A stretch of 64,000 nucleotides of DNA from Kappaphycus alvarezii (taxonomy: Eukaryota; Rhodophyta; Florideophyceae; Gigartinales; Solieriaceae), in the NCBI GenBank assembly GCA_002205965.3, contig NADL03000471.1, positions 992,001 to 1,056,000 on the forward strand. The letters run 5' to 3'. Below the pieces are notes generated by a model. The model was not told the DNA's origin. It saw only the letters and a program-made list of their open reading frames with translations, and did no database searches. Position numbers and translations under genes: made by a program. Numbering within the stretch: position 1 is the first letter of the stretch; each line of letters opens with the position of its first letter. This document shows, piece after piece, positions 1-9,849 of the stretch.

Positions 1-1405
1 ACTGTACTTGGGGACTCATTGTACGATGCACACAACATATGAAGAATATTGATCCCAAGACTCTCATCGGCAGTTGTCAGAGTCTTACCCTGCTGATGCA
101 ACACGCGATTTGCAAAACGCTTGAGTTTCTCCAACAAACAATCTGTAATAAAGGTCTGAACCAATCCCAATGGTGTAATCTCGACACTATCGTTACCACA
201 ATATGGTTTAGGGTTGTTCTCTCTTGACATGACCTCAGCGATTACGTTATCCAACACAGTGTTGGCCTCCATTACAAAACACTTCTCCAGATTCTCGTTA
301 ACATCGTCGATCGATACGGTCACATCTCGGAAGGGATGGTCATAGTCCCAGTCTTGTAATCCACCTTGCTGTTGAGCGAGAGACCTAGTTTCTACCTCCG
401 CATCAGTCCCAGGTTCATTCAACACTCTGTTGTCTTCTTCTAGAACATCCTCGCAGATGCACCAAGTGTATCTCTCGTCGTCAAAGTCATGAAATAATCG
501 ACTGCGTAAATCTTCACAAAGAGCACTGGACGACGCTGTCACCCTTGAATCTTGATCCATAGTCGAATTGGGGTCCGGAAGTAATGCTCTTATCTCCGAA
601 TCCGCAATGTCACAATCAACATCATCTAATTCCCAACTGTCCATTGAGGACTCTGATAAATTGCCTATCTGATTGCCCGCCTGAGCCATCTCTTGTGAGA
701 AACCTATGTCGCCACTCTCCAAATAGCTTGTTGTACAACTAAACTAAACTGAAACTCCTCTTCCATAGGGGTAACTGATGCGACATCAGGTGCTGTAGTG
801 TGCGTTTTTGTGCCCTCCACAAATTCTTGAGAGTTGTTTTCCGTTTGGCCCTGAGGCTCCTGTACATTTAAATCTTCATGACTTTTGACTTTCTCTACAC
901 ATTAATGAAAATCCCGAAGAGTTTCGGTAGGTTCGAATGTGTTCTGGGGCTTTGGGAATACTTTCAGTTGTGTTTTTGATGTCGGAGGTCGGAGTTCAAC
1001 CTCGCGGACTGGAGATGCTTGCAAAGGACGACATTGAATAGACCTGAAAACTTCGTTTTCGGACACAACTACTCGCTTTGTTCTTGGTGTGCTGGTTTGG
1101 CTGGAGCTTGCTTGGAAAATCTCTCTCATGCTATCGTTGAGATCTTCATTCATGCCGGATTTGGTACGATTTACAAGAAAAGGCGGATGTGGAATGTTCT
1201 TGGATTGATTTGTCTCTGTCACGCAAAATCCCTTCAAAACGTACGTCCTTGCGTTGTTTGCGCTATTTTTGTTGTAAATCTTGTTGATGGTTTGTGAACG
1301 GAGGAGAAGATGAACACTCGAGAGGGAACCATGTGTATATCTCGGTGAACTTACATCTTTTTTTTCATCTACGACGGTGTACCGTTCCGTTTGTAAATGC
1401 ACCAA
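1..1405 (-). pseudogene. Broken acidic protein, 3' end beyond left edge; possible PiggyBac-like transposase N-terminus
   Basis: An open minus-strand frame runs from an ATG at 689-687 off the left edge, at least 229 codons without a stop. It begins MAQAGNQIGN and is rich in Asp, Glu and Ser. Upstream the same reading continues in a neighbouring frame from 1405 to 704, with only one in-frame stop (TAA at 902-904). It then ends in TAG at 704-706, while the 689 frame is already open from about 735. One stop plus one shift (or an intron) would therefore join about 460 codons. The last visible part (FITDCLLEKL, then TADESLGINILHMLC) has the hydrophobic pattern and Glu/Gly-Ile spacing seen where PiggyBac-type transposase domains begin. 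That match is weak and by eye only. No catalytic residues are in view. Alternatives are an intron-containing host gene or another transposon protein. Confidence 0.5.
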
Positions 1406-1562
1406 TCATAGTGAAGTATGTGACGTCGGAGCTTTCAGGCATACCTCCCTACCAAAAAAAATCTACAGCTTTTGAGACCCCCTAAATCATCTACAAACAG
1501 AGCATAGGGCTATCGTGTACACTGCAGGTCTGACTACATATTGCCTGCCAAGTACTGTACAC

Positions 1563-1716
1563 AGTGTACATGTGTGTATACGTGTGAAGATCTGAGCGGA
1601 GCAGCGATAATGTGGGGATGAGCTGTCACAGGGCCGAGCGTACCGGCAGGCGTATTTAGGCGCGCGCATGTTGTGCCGGCAACTCGATCGCTGTCTCTCA
1701 TGTCTATTTCTTTGTC
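1563..1716 (+). repeat. Left terminal direct repeat of the DIRS-like element
   Basis: This 154-bp segment aligns without gaps to 5651-5804, with about 14 mismatches by eye (about 91% identity). Both copies begin AGTGTACA and end TCTATTTCTTTGTC. The shared core includes GTATTTAGGCGCGCGCATG. Confidence 0.9.
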
Positions 1717-1785
1717 AAAAATTCCCCCACTACGAGTCAGGGCGGCGGCATCTCCTATCAAGCACATCACAGGGTGCCTCGGAGC

Positions 1786-2453
1786 ATGGCTGACAGTAAC
1801 ATCAACCATGGCCACGGTCGAGATCGGCGGGCGGGGTCGGAGATAGTTTCGCGCGTGTGCGTGCGGCATTTTCGACACTCAAGCCCGGACGTAGGGAATT
1901 CGGCAAGGTGGTGACGGAGCTCAACGCTCTGAGGTTGGTTGGGGAAGTAAGCATGTTCGAGCGAGGTCCGTATGTGCCTTTAACGCACATGAAGTATTTC
2001 AAGCCTCCGAAGGACGGGTTACTTTCCGAACTTCGAGCCAAAGATCGACGGTCCGCGAAATAATGGGATTATCTGAATGCGGGGGGAGTCTTGGCGGATA
2101 TGACGGTGATGGCATTGGAAGTGGCGAGAAAGGAGGCGATTTCGGCGGAAGAGATGGGTCGCTTCTTGGCGCTTGCTGAGTTGTCCAACAAAGCAACGTT
2201 GGAGGTGATGAGTATGAGGGCGCAGGACTTTCTGGATATCAATGAACAAGGATTGGAGACAGCACGTCAGATGGCGTTTCTTGTGTAGCAAGGGCACGAT
2301 GCTGTCTTCGCGGAGTCATACAGGACAGCGAGAGAGACGCTTACATCGAAGATGGAGGTTGAGGCCGCGAAGCATCTGGCCAAGCTTCGCCTTGAGAGGG
2401 CATCTGCGCACAAGGATAGCGGCGCAGACGGGACCAGTGCCGAGGATCAGTGA
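1786..2453 (+). pseudogene. Gag-like frame of the DIRS-like element
   Basis: An ATG at 1786 starts MADSNINHGHGRDRR. The reading then shifts into the frame open at 1857-2063, which contains GPYVPLTHMKYF and ends at a TAA. A further frame begins at 2091 (MADMTVMALEVARKEA), is broken by TAG at 2286-2288 and continues to TGA at 2451-2453. It is helix-rich and charged (EMGRFLALAELSNKATLEV, then an EAAKHLAKLRLERA stretch), as expected for a structural Gag, but there is no recognisable domain or zinc knuckle. The terminal TGA overlaps the ATG of the next frame (TGATGG at 2451-2456), a stop-start coupling that would let ribosomes reinitiate into pol. The Gag assignment rests on position and composition only. 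Confidence 0.55.
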
Positions 2454-4561
2454 TGGAGAACGGGATGGCGGATGCCGTAGGAGCTCAGAAACAGGACCTT
2501 CTGTGGCGGGGTACGGCGCGGAGAGCGAACGCTTGGCGCTCAATCTTGGGAGGGTCCGAGTTTGTGGACGGGGGACGGTGCGGTATGAGATGCAAGACCT
2601 GCCAACTGTGCCTTTCACGAGTGGTAGTGTGATGGGGGAAGTACCGCAGGGAGAGGAGGACAAACGGTTTGCAAGCAAGGAGCTCGGGAAGATGGTGCGG
2701 TTGCGACTGGTCGAACGGATCAGGGAGGGAACGGCAAAGAGGTTGGTGAGGGGTTGTGTGATGGTCTCGTCGTCGTTCGTGGCATGGCAAGGGGAGGGAC
2801 GGGATCGAAAGGGGAGGTTTGTGATAAATCTGAAACGTCAAAGCAAACATTGGCCGAAAGGGAGGGTGAAGATAGAGACGATTCAGTCGTTTGCGATGCA
2901 GGTGGAACAAGGGGACGTGTTGATGTCCTGGGACTTCAAGGGGGGGTATCGGCAAATCTACCTCTACTTGGACATGCGTAATTACTTCCTGTTTCGCTAC
3001 GCGGGGGAGTAGTTTCGGTTCATAGTCCTTCCGTTTGGGTGGGGGCGATCCGGGCTGTGGTTCGTGAAATTTCTTCGCCCGCTGGTCCGCTACATCCGGG
3101 AGGATTTGGGGTATCGCGTGTTGCCATATATTGACGATTTCCTGTTGGCACCGTCACCTGCAGGAAGGGCGGCGACGGAGGAGGAATGTGGGGCTGCGAG
3201 GGAGAAGCTGGAGTGTGTGTTCGGGGAGTTGGGGCTCGAAAGGGATCCGGAGAAAGAAGATTGGGTAGAAAGTCGGCAAATCGACCACCTAGGGGTTCAC
3301 ATCGACACGGAGTGGATGCGAGTGTTCGTGACGGATGGGAAGGTGCGGCGGGTGAGAAGGATATCGATGAAGATGTTGGCGGTGGCGCAAAGGAATCGGA
3401 GGCTGGTGCCGGTTGACTACGTGCGCCGGTTCTATGGTGTGTGCGTGTCGCTTGGATTGCCGCTGCCGTTAGCTCGCTTCTACACTCGTTCCCTCTACTT
3501 CGACTTGTCGCTACACGAGGGAAGAGAGCTGGAGTGGAGAGGGGAAGAAGAGGAGAGAGAGGGAAGGGAAGAAGAAGTAGAGAAGAAGGAAGGTTGCGGT
3601 TGGTTGGAGTGCGGCGCTGGCCGGAAGCGAAGCCGGGGTCCAGAGCGCCGCTCACACCAGGCCGGAGCCAACGCACCCAACCTGCCCAAAGATCGTGTGG
3701 ACAGGGTGCGGCTGTGTCGGCAGAGCTTGAGGGATCTCGCGTACTGGCGTTCGTTGACTCGCGGAGAGGGGAGGGACCTCGTGCGGCTACCGCCAGACCT
3801 GAAGATGCACAGTGATGCAGCGGACGTCGGGTATGGCGGGACACTGGGGTAAGACGAGCGAGGGGGTCGTCGGGTTTTTGGGAGGGGCGCGGGCTGTGGG
3901 GCGCGAGCGATCGCGCGCAATCGATTACTTTGAGGGAGTTACGCGTGGTACGGTTGTTGCTTCATCGACACTTCGCGGCCTACGTGTCTGACCCGGAGGT
4001 GAAGAGGGTATTGCTACACGAGGACAATCAGGCGGTAGTTTACGTGCTCAAAGCGATAGTTTCGGCTTCGAAGGAGATAATGGCAGAACTACGCCGGTTG
4101 GAGGTGCTTCTCCGGGTGCTGGGGTTCGATTAGAAGCGCGATGGATACCCTCTGCGGTGAACCGGTTTTCCGACGCATTGAGCAGGACGTGGGATCCAGA
4201 GGATATCGCGGAGACGGAGGGGATAGTGCGGTCGGTGCAGGAGGAGTACGGGTTGTACATGGTGGCCTTTGGGATGGGGCCCCTGGGGGGGACTTTGATT
4301 GCGCGGGTGAAGTACCTGGAAACCCAGATGCAGGAGTACTGGGGCGACGGGTTGGCACGATTATACAACCCGCCAGCTGATATGCTTCCATTAGTGGTGC
4401 GCAACCTGGAGGCCGAGCAAGGGAAAGGGGTGCTATTGGCGCCGAGATGGCCGGCACAGCCATGGTTCTCGCGCTTGCGCGGCTTGGCGTCCAAGATGAT
4501 GGAGCTGGAAGCGGGCGGCGGGAAACTGTGGGACGGACGCGAGCGCAAGGCAGGGGGGTGA
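2452..4561 (+). pseudogene. DIRS-type reverse transcriptase / RNase H polyprotein, broken
   Basis: The RT fingers are seen as RFVINLKRQSKHWP (around 2817). Motif A is MSWDFKGGYRQIYL, with its Asp near 2932. Then comes FRFIVLPFGW, and the catalytic box YIDDFLLAP lies near 3128. RNase H follows, with HSDAADVGYGGTL (around 3808) and HEDNQAVVYVL (around 4016). Then comes NRFSDALSR (4157) and the DIRS-specific tail LYNPPADMLPLVV ... APRWPAQPWFSRL, ending at TGA 4559-4561. Breaks are an in-frame TAG at 3010-3012 just before the FRFIVLPFG motif, a TAA at 3850-3852 inside RNase H, and shifts before 3930 and before 4157. Catalytic aspartates are retained, so the decay looks recent. The stretch at 3540-3660 is Glu/Arg-rich and may be an expansion. 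Confidence 0.88.
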
Positions 4562-4599
4562 GGGATGGTCGTAGCCGTGATGGACTTAAGGAGGTGTGG

Positions 4600-5635
4600 A
4601 TGGAAGGGCTGAGGTCGGTGGTGATGAGTCGGACAACTGAGGGGACGGGAGGAACTGTAACGGAAGGCGGGGCGGAGGCTGCGTCGTTGCTGGCGGACTA
4701 TGGGTGGAGCGCGGGGACGTGGGGGAACAGGACGAGCCAGCTGCGCAAATGGCTCACGTTCTGTGATAATGAAGGACGAGACCCATTGCCGGCCGAGGAA
4801 AGGGATGTGCTTGCGTATATTGGATACCTATCGAAGGAAGGTAAGGTGGGCCCGAGATCGGCCCCACAGTATGTCACGGCGGTGTCACGGTATCATGAGG
4901 ACGCAAGCTACGAATCCGCTACCAAGACGCGACTTGTCGCAAAGTGCCTCAAAGCCTACCGGATGGCAGTGGATGGGAGTCGGAGCAAGATGAATTGATA
5001 CGACTGGGGTTGCCGGAGGCGCACATGCGCAGGATCCTGGACCTAGGATTGAGTGAGAGGGCGAGAGCAAAGGTTGGAGCGTGTGCAGCAGTTGTGTTTG
5101 CCTATATATTTCAGCTTCGGTCTGTTTCAGTGGCGCATGTAGCAGTTGGAGACGTAACGGTGGACAAAGAAGGTGTTGTGAGAGCGCACATTGCGAGGGG
5201 AAGGCGAAGGTCTCGGTACGGCTTCTATTGTTGGACTAAATGCCTAATCCGCGATGGAAAGAACGGGAGGGCTTGTATCATTTGTTTCAGAAGTGAACGA
5301 GGATTCGACTGAGGCTTGTTGAGTACTTTTGTCTGACTACGCAACAAACGCTGGGATCCGCGAATTTGGGAAAGGCGCTGGGGTTGGTGCTGAGAAAGTT
5401 GGGAATTCAAGCGCCGCATGGGTGTTACTATGGGTCACACAGCATGCAGATTGGGGTATTTAACGAGCTGGTGAACCTCAACTACTCCAATGCTTTCATT
5501 ATGCACCGCTTGGACTGGGGCGTCGGATCGGAGGGAATGTTACATGTTTACGACGATAGCCGCATTGTGCGTGCGAAAGACTCGGAGTGTTTTTTCGCGC
5601 ATCTGCAGTCGGCTTCTGGCGCGCTTCCGTCTTAG
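4600..5635 (+). pseudogene. DIRS-type tyrosine recombinase, catalytic HxxR changed to HxxQ
   Basis: In DIRS elements this enzyme inserts the circular cDNA. The N-terminal SAM-like core-binding domain is in the first frame (to TGA 4996-4998): TWGNRTSQLRKWLTFCDN, then LPAEERDVLAYIGYLSKEGK. The catalytic domain starts in the next frame (to 5312), with FAYIFQLRSVSV carrying the first catalytic Arg. It ends in a third frame (5366-5635) with SHSMQIG, then HRLDWGVGS, and HVYDDS carrying the tyrosine nucleophile. The second arginine of the HxxR motif is Gln (CAG, one G-to-A step from CGG). Two frameshifts plus that substitution make it inactive. An ATG at 4600 is the best start inside the frame; the open frame reaches back to 4447 and overlaps the end of pol. 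Confidence 0.87.
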
Positions 5636-5650
5636 TTTGGTCTTCTTACC

Positions 5651-5804
5651 AGTGTACACGTTTGTATACGTGTGAAGATCTAAGGGGAGCAGCGAGCATG
5701 TGGGGATGAGCTGTGACAGGTCCGAGCGTACCGGGGGGCGTATTTAGGCGCGCGCATGTTGTGCCGGCTAGTCGATCGCTTTCCCTCATGTCTATTTCTT
5801 TGTC
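5651..5804 (+). repeat. Right terminal direct repeat of the DIRS-like element
   Basis: This is the second copy of the 154-bp repeat at 1563-1716, in the same orientation. It begins 16 bp after the recombinase stop codon. Similarity stops at TTTGTC, after which the flanks differ. Confidence 0.9.
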
Positions 5805-6733
5805 CCGGCCCATTCCACCCATTTAATCATCATGTCTGTTCCTTTAATATTTAGTACTGGTCTGCACTCAGCTATATAAGTACGCAGTAGGCGGATATTT
5901 AGGCTTGTAGGTAAACCAATGATTGATCTTCACCCCAAAATACAGAATTGATGTTACAGTAGCAACGGCAACGGCGAATATAGGATCCTATCTTAAGAGG
6001 ATCCTGGGATTTTCTTGAAAATAGCGCTCTGACAGTATGGGCCAGTAGGATGCGGGGACATCGAGGAAGAATACAGTATCAACTCGCGTTCAAAGCCGGG
6101 CTTTTCTTGTGTCGGTCCTCCATAGCACTGTCCTCATATGTACTTGTACCAACCGTCCCGCACGTCAACATGCGATAGCCGTCCCCAAGCAAGTTTTCTA
6201 CTCTTCCGACAACGCGCTCCACGTACGTATGCTGCATGACTTACTTAAGTTTCACTCTTCTGTTCACCAAACTTCACCTTCCAACCCATAACGCTTGACT
6301 CGCTCGGTGCGCCTGCCCTCCCCCAGACTAAAGTCTTGCTTGAGGAGTTAATCCCGAGAATAGCGCGGAAGTATGGTAAGACTGCAGGCGTGATACGACG
6401 GCGTGATACGGCGGCGTGTGAATTGGCGCCATAGTTGCATCTTGTGGTCGTCTATTGCAATGGCGATCTGCTCGCGAAAGCTTCTGCACGGGAACAATGT
6501 AAAACATCCAGTTAATTCCTAGCCCTGTACTGTAGTGTGATCCTGCGGAGGACACCAAGTACAGTACTGCAGTTGCTATCCACAGGAACTACAATATTTG
6601 ATGTAAATTTATCAACATTAGGCAGAAAAGTGCTCTTTGAGCCAGACTCACAAATGTACTACCGTATATCGTACATTAATGGAAAATGACACGTGTTCAA
6701 CGCTTACACCTTGTAATTGACCGATCGCTTTAA
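5805..6733. other. Non-coding flank of the DIRS-like element
   Basis: No convincing coding frame or repeat was seen. Only short random-looking frames occur. GTACAGTACTG-type words appear near 6560. Confidence 0.4.
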
Positions 6734-6866
6734 TTGGCTGGTATAATCATAATGCACCAGTTGTTCCCTGCTCTCACTCTCCGCTTCAATTGGCTTTCTC
6801 CAACCTTCATCCCGCCACTCTCGGCGCCCGCGCTGCTATGGGCGCGGGCGCCGGACGCTCGTTCCT

Positions 6867-7343
6867 TTGTGCATCTTACAGACGGCTCTTCGTTTACTGA
6901 GCCTCCGCTGCAATGCCGTTGGTCATGTCCTTTTCAAGTGGATTGTCTTCCCGCGCCCCAGTGCACGTGGGTCCTCGAACTGGGAATGGCGTGTAAGGAG
7001 GGCTCTCTACCAGAATCAAGTTCTGCAACGCTCAGCGTACCCTGCCGCACTTAATCTGGCTGTCCTTTTGGACAGCAAGCGAGGGGTCCTGGGTCCTGTG
7101 GTTCTGCTGAATGTGTCCGAGGCCGCAAACCGGGAGCATATGTTGACGTCGTCGCCGCTCTCTGTGAGCATCGCGCTTACACAGGGAGTTTTTCAAGCTA
7201 CCACCGCCTTGGCCCCAGGTGTGTCGGTGGTGGAATTTTCTTCCTTCCCTTCTGTGGGCGTGGGCATCGGTTTAGCCGGTGCTGGGTTGAGTCCGTTTAG
7301 CAGGCCCACTAAAAATCAAATTAAAGGTCTCCATTTCGTATAA
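6867..7343 (+). CDS. Unrecognised frame in a G+C-rich island
   Basis: Two overlapping plus-strand frames (6734-7054 and 6867-7343) lie in a roughly 550-bp block that is more G+C-rich than its neighbours. The longer one encodes 158 residues and becomes hydrophobic, with many Val, Ala, Gly and Ser, in its second half. There is no motif I recognise, no clear start context and no neighbouring partner. It could be the G+C-rich tail of a degraded element, or chance. I assign no function. Confidence 0.2.
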   Translation: MCILQTALRLLSLRCNAVGHVLFKWIVFPRPSARGSSNWEWRVRRALYQNQVLQRSAYPAALNLAVLLDSKRGVLGPVVLLNVSEAANREHMLTSSPLSVSIALTQGVFQATTALAPGVSVVEFSSFPSVGVGIGLAGAGLSPFSRPTKNQIKGLHFV

Positions 7344-7420
7344 GCAGTCCACTAGCTCGGAAATTTATCGGATAAGATAGTTTCATTTACAGTATTATCG
7401 TGAGCCCACTGTACTGTACA

Positions 7421-7447
7421 GACTGGGCTACAGACTGTAGCCCAGTC
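7421..7447. repeat. Perfect 12-bp inverted repeat, 3-nt loop
   Basis: GACTGGGCTACA, loop GAC, TGTAGCCCAGTC: arms 7421-7432 and 7436-7447 pair perfectly. It is preceded by CTGTACTGTACA. It may be a cruciform, a small RNA hairpin or a foldback remnant. Confidence 0.85.
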
Positions 7448-8040
7448 AAGCCAGGCGGCGTTGAAAGTGACCATCGAGGCGGTGTGGCGTGGTGATTTAT
7501 GATGTAAACTTCGTTTTGATGAGGGGGAATTTTTGGGTTATTTTAATGCATGGAAGATGTGGTCGGTTATATCCACGCAGCTAATGCGTTATGTGGGATA
7601 AGTCGTCGCTGATGGGTAATACTGTACTACAGTATATGACCTTCCTTACAGAGCCGGCTCAATGCCGGCCAGCAGATGAGCGAATTTGTGATCAGACGTA
7701 ATCAGCCATTGCCCGTGATGTGCCGTGCTACAACAAGTCTCAATTCGTGATTTGTACTTTAAATTTCAATACACGCCGTGTCGTGGTGTTCTTACAAAAT
7801 ACCGATCAAATATTTACACAAATTCCAGTATATGACCACTTCTTATTAACACCTTGCTCTTAACCAAATTTGCTATACCCTTCATTTTCTCTCTCACAAG
7901 TTCACCGATTATTTACAGTACTTTACATCTCACTCGGTTCACCGTGAATAAATAAATGTTAACCACACCGTGCAAAACTACCTTTTAAATTAAACCTCGT
8001 CTCCACGTCCTTTTAACATTTCGCCTCGAGAGATCCCTTC
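7448..8040. other. A+T-rich spacer sharing a repeat with 19.4-20.4 kb
   Basis: No gene is visible. The part at 7651-7710 (GCCGGCTCAATGCCGGCCAG, then GAGCGAATTTGTGATCAG, then CGTAATCAGCCA) resembles segments near 20383 and 19535-19565. It probably belongs to a dispersed repeat. Confidence 0.4.
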
Positions 8041-8759
8041 GACCAAATGAGCACACCAGAGAACTTAAACGCAAACACCCTCTCCATTGAACAGGCCGAA
8101 TCTCTCCCGACCCATGCTCAATCGATTCATGTACACAATACTCTGCATTAACAGGTGCTCACAGATTCCTTTACAGTTCACAGTCCCGCACATATTTCAC
8201 AACACAGATTCCGTCGAACATAGCGAGGGTACCCTCTGCACATCTTCCCCACCTCAGTTCTTCGGGGCAACCTCCCTGCTGAACCCTGATGGCGCTCCTC
8301 GCCACGCCAAATCACTACCTTCGCGAATAGATTCGTCGACCATCCTGTCGCACCCGCGCTCTGCCATGAAGCCTTCGCGCACCATCGACCCATGTGCGAA
8401 CACAACTCTCACCGTCCCGCCCGTACCGGCCAAATGGCCACTCAAAACCAGCGCGTAGCTCATCCAACGCGCTGCGCTGAGAATGCGCAGTACTCACGTT
8501 CCGTGCACGATCTCGCGAATCCCCCCGTCGGCGACCCATGTAATCCCGCCGCCCCGGATGCCTCGGCTCCTCTCCGCCCTTCCCCACGCATCACGGTCAT
8601 CTTTTTGGATGATGCGGACCCAACCACCACCTGGGTGGCCCTCGAAGCCGGCGTCACTCATCTCTTGGCCCTGAACAACCTTGTCCAGCGCCTTGCCCGG
8701 GTGATACCCCGACCTCTATTACATCCCGTGTCGCTGCTGCCACGCTGTTGCCGCTCTAG

Positions 8760-9239
8760 CTCCGCCCGGAAAAGGTCAGGCAGATTGCGATAGGTTGGAA
8801 CCTTCGGCGCTTGGTCTCAAAGGCGCTCCCGCCTTTTACTCTGCAGGACCGTGGTGATTTCCTCGCCCCCTCTCAGCTCGGTAACGCTGTCTCCTTTGGC
8901 CTCGACACCACCATTCATGATGCTCGCATGATTACGACACGCAAAGGTGGGGATTTAGACTACGTTATGGTCTGTGTTGATGCGAAGAACGCATTCAATG
9001 CCTTCTCTCGTCAGTACATGGTGCAAGCCCTCCCGTCTCACACCCCGACCCTTTGCCGGTCGCCAACAACTACAGGCCTCCGTAGACAGCTGCAAATCGG
9101 CATAAGCCTTGCTAGAATTTCCCGATGCTCGCACCCGCTTCTACCTCCACTGTGTCACCTCGTTGGTCTGTCGCGTTCAACACTTCTTCCGCATAGTGCC
9201 CCTGGATACTTCACTTTCGTTCGCGATTCGGTTTGGTGA
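8760..9239 (+). pseudogene. LINE-type reverse transcriptase, N-terminal half
   Basis: The open frame runs from just after TAG 8757-8759 to 9239. It reads EKVRQIAIGWNLRRLVSKAL, then APSQLGNAVSFGLDTTIHDAR, then YVMVCVDAKNAFNAFSRQYM. These correspond to the non-LTR RT blocks usually written RPIAxGexlRRLv, QlGvgvxxGxE and the motif A lDxkNAFNsxsR. The motif A aspartate is in VCVDAKNAF. The frame then becomes non-homologous near LPSHTP and ends. No YADD-type box follows in any frame, so the palm is incomplete. A short frame 9109-9351 (TRFYLHCVTSLVCRVQHFFR) fits the helical region normally downstream of the palm. It may therefore be a deleted copy. Confidence 0.72.
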
Positions 9240-9692
9240 CCTTCAAATAGAGTCAGATGCCCGATCAAATCTCCCACCAAAAACCTCCGCTCGCGCGCAA
9301 TCACACTCCCCATCACTTTCGCCGGGTATGGGTTGCAACCGTTGCAAATAATATACATGCTTCCTCCGTCGCAAGCTTGATGGCCGTTGAAAAGCATAGA
9401 GGCACTGGCCCTGACCACCCTCACCCCTCTATGTATCGCCATATTCCCCGTATTCTCCTCCTTGACTACGTGGCATTCCTCCCGAGCCCCTTCGGCCCCG
9501 AGCCATGAGGTTAGAGCCCTCGACCAAGGCCCATTTGAACCCGAACACTCTCCCAACGAACCGATCGTCCCTTCACCCTCGTGGTGCTGATGCTGCAAGC
9601 TCCCGATCTGTTGCCAAAATTTCCGTGCTCCGATACACTCGAGAATCCAAATAGTGTTGGTGGCACGGTGTATTGTTGCGAGCAGAACAGCA

Positions 9693-9840
9693 TTCGGAGT
9701 CTCTACACCAGACATTTGTTCCAGCCCGCCGGTCTCGCATGTCAGCCGGTCTTGGTGGCACAACACCGTTCGGAGTCTCTTCACCGGACGTGTGTTCAAG
9801 CCCGTAGGTCTCGCACTTCAGCGATAAGTTCCCTTCCTGC
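9693..9840 (+). repeat. Diverged tandem duplication, about 76-bp period
   Basis: TTCGGAGTCTCTACACC at 9693 recurs as TTCGGAGTCTCTTCACC at 9769. Both are followed by similar AGCCCG...GGTCTCGCA segments. TTGGTGGCAC also recurs upstream of both units. It lies inside the LINE relic. Confidence 0.6.
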
Positions 9841-9849
9841 TCCATGGTA

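Larger units (their letters stand above)
1563..5804 (+). mobile_element. DIRS-group (tyrosine-recombinase) retrotransposon with direct terminal repeats
   Basis: The order is gag-like frame, reverse transcriptase, RNase H, a DIRS-type post-RNase H domain, then a tyrosine recombinase, all on the plus strand and bounded by two 154-bp direct repeats. DIRS-group elements use a tyrosine recombinase instead of a DDE integrase and make no target-site duplication; none is visible here. DIRS1 itself has inverted terminal repeats. Direct repeats are closer to the PAT/Ngaro-type layout, although the second (B) repeat pair of a split direct repeat was not found. All three genes carry stops or frameshifts and the recombinase has a changed catalytic residue, so this copy is dead. 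It is G+C-rich relative to the DNA to its right. Confidence 0.88.

Noticed and set aside
2485..2955. 156-codon minus-strand frame, His/Pro-rich
   Set aside because: Antisense shadow of the DIRS RT fingers region.
3020..3844. 274-codon minus-strand frame opposite the DIRS RT/RNase H
   Set aside because: Exact antisense of clear RT and RNase H coding sequence with high G+C; Pro/Ser/Arg-rich shadow.
9155..9799. 214-codon minus-strand frame
   Set aside because: It lies opposite the LINE relic, spans its internal tandem duplication, and has no recognisable motif or start context; most likely chance.
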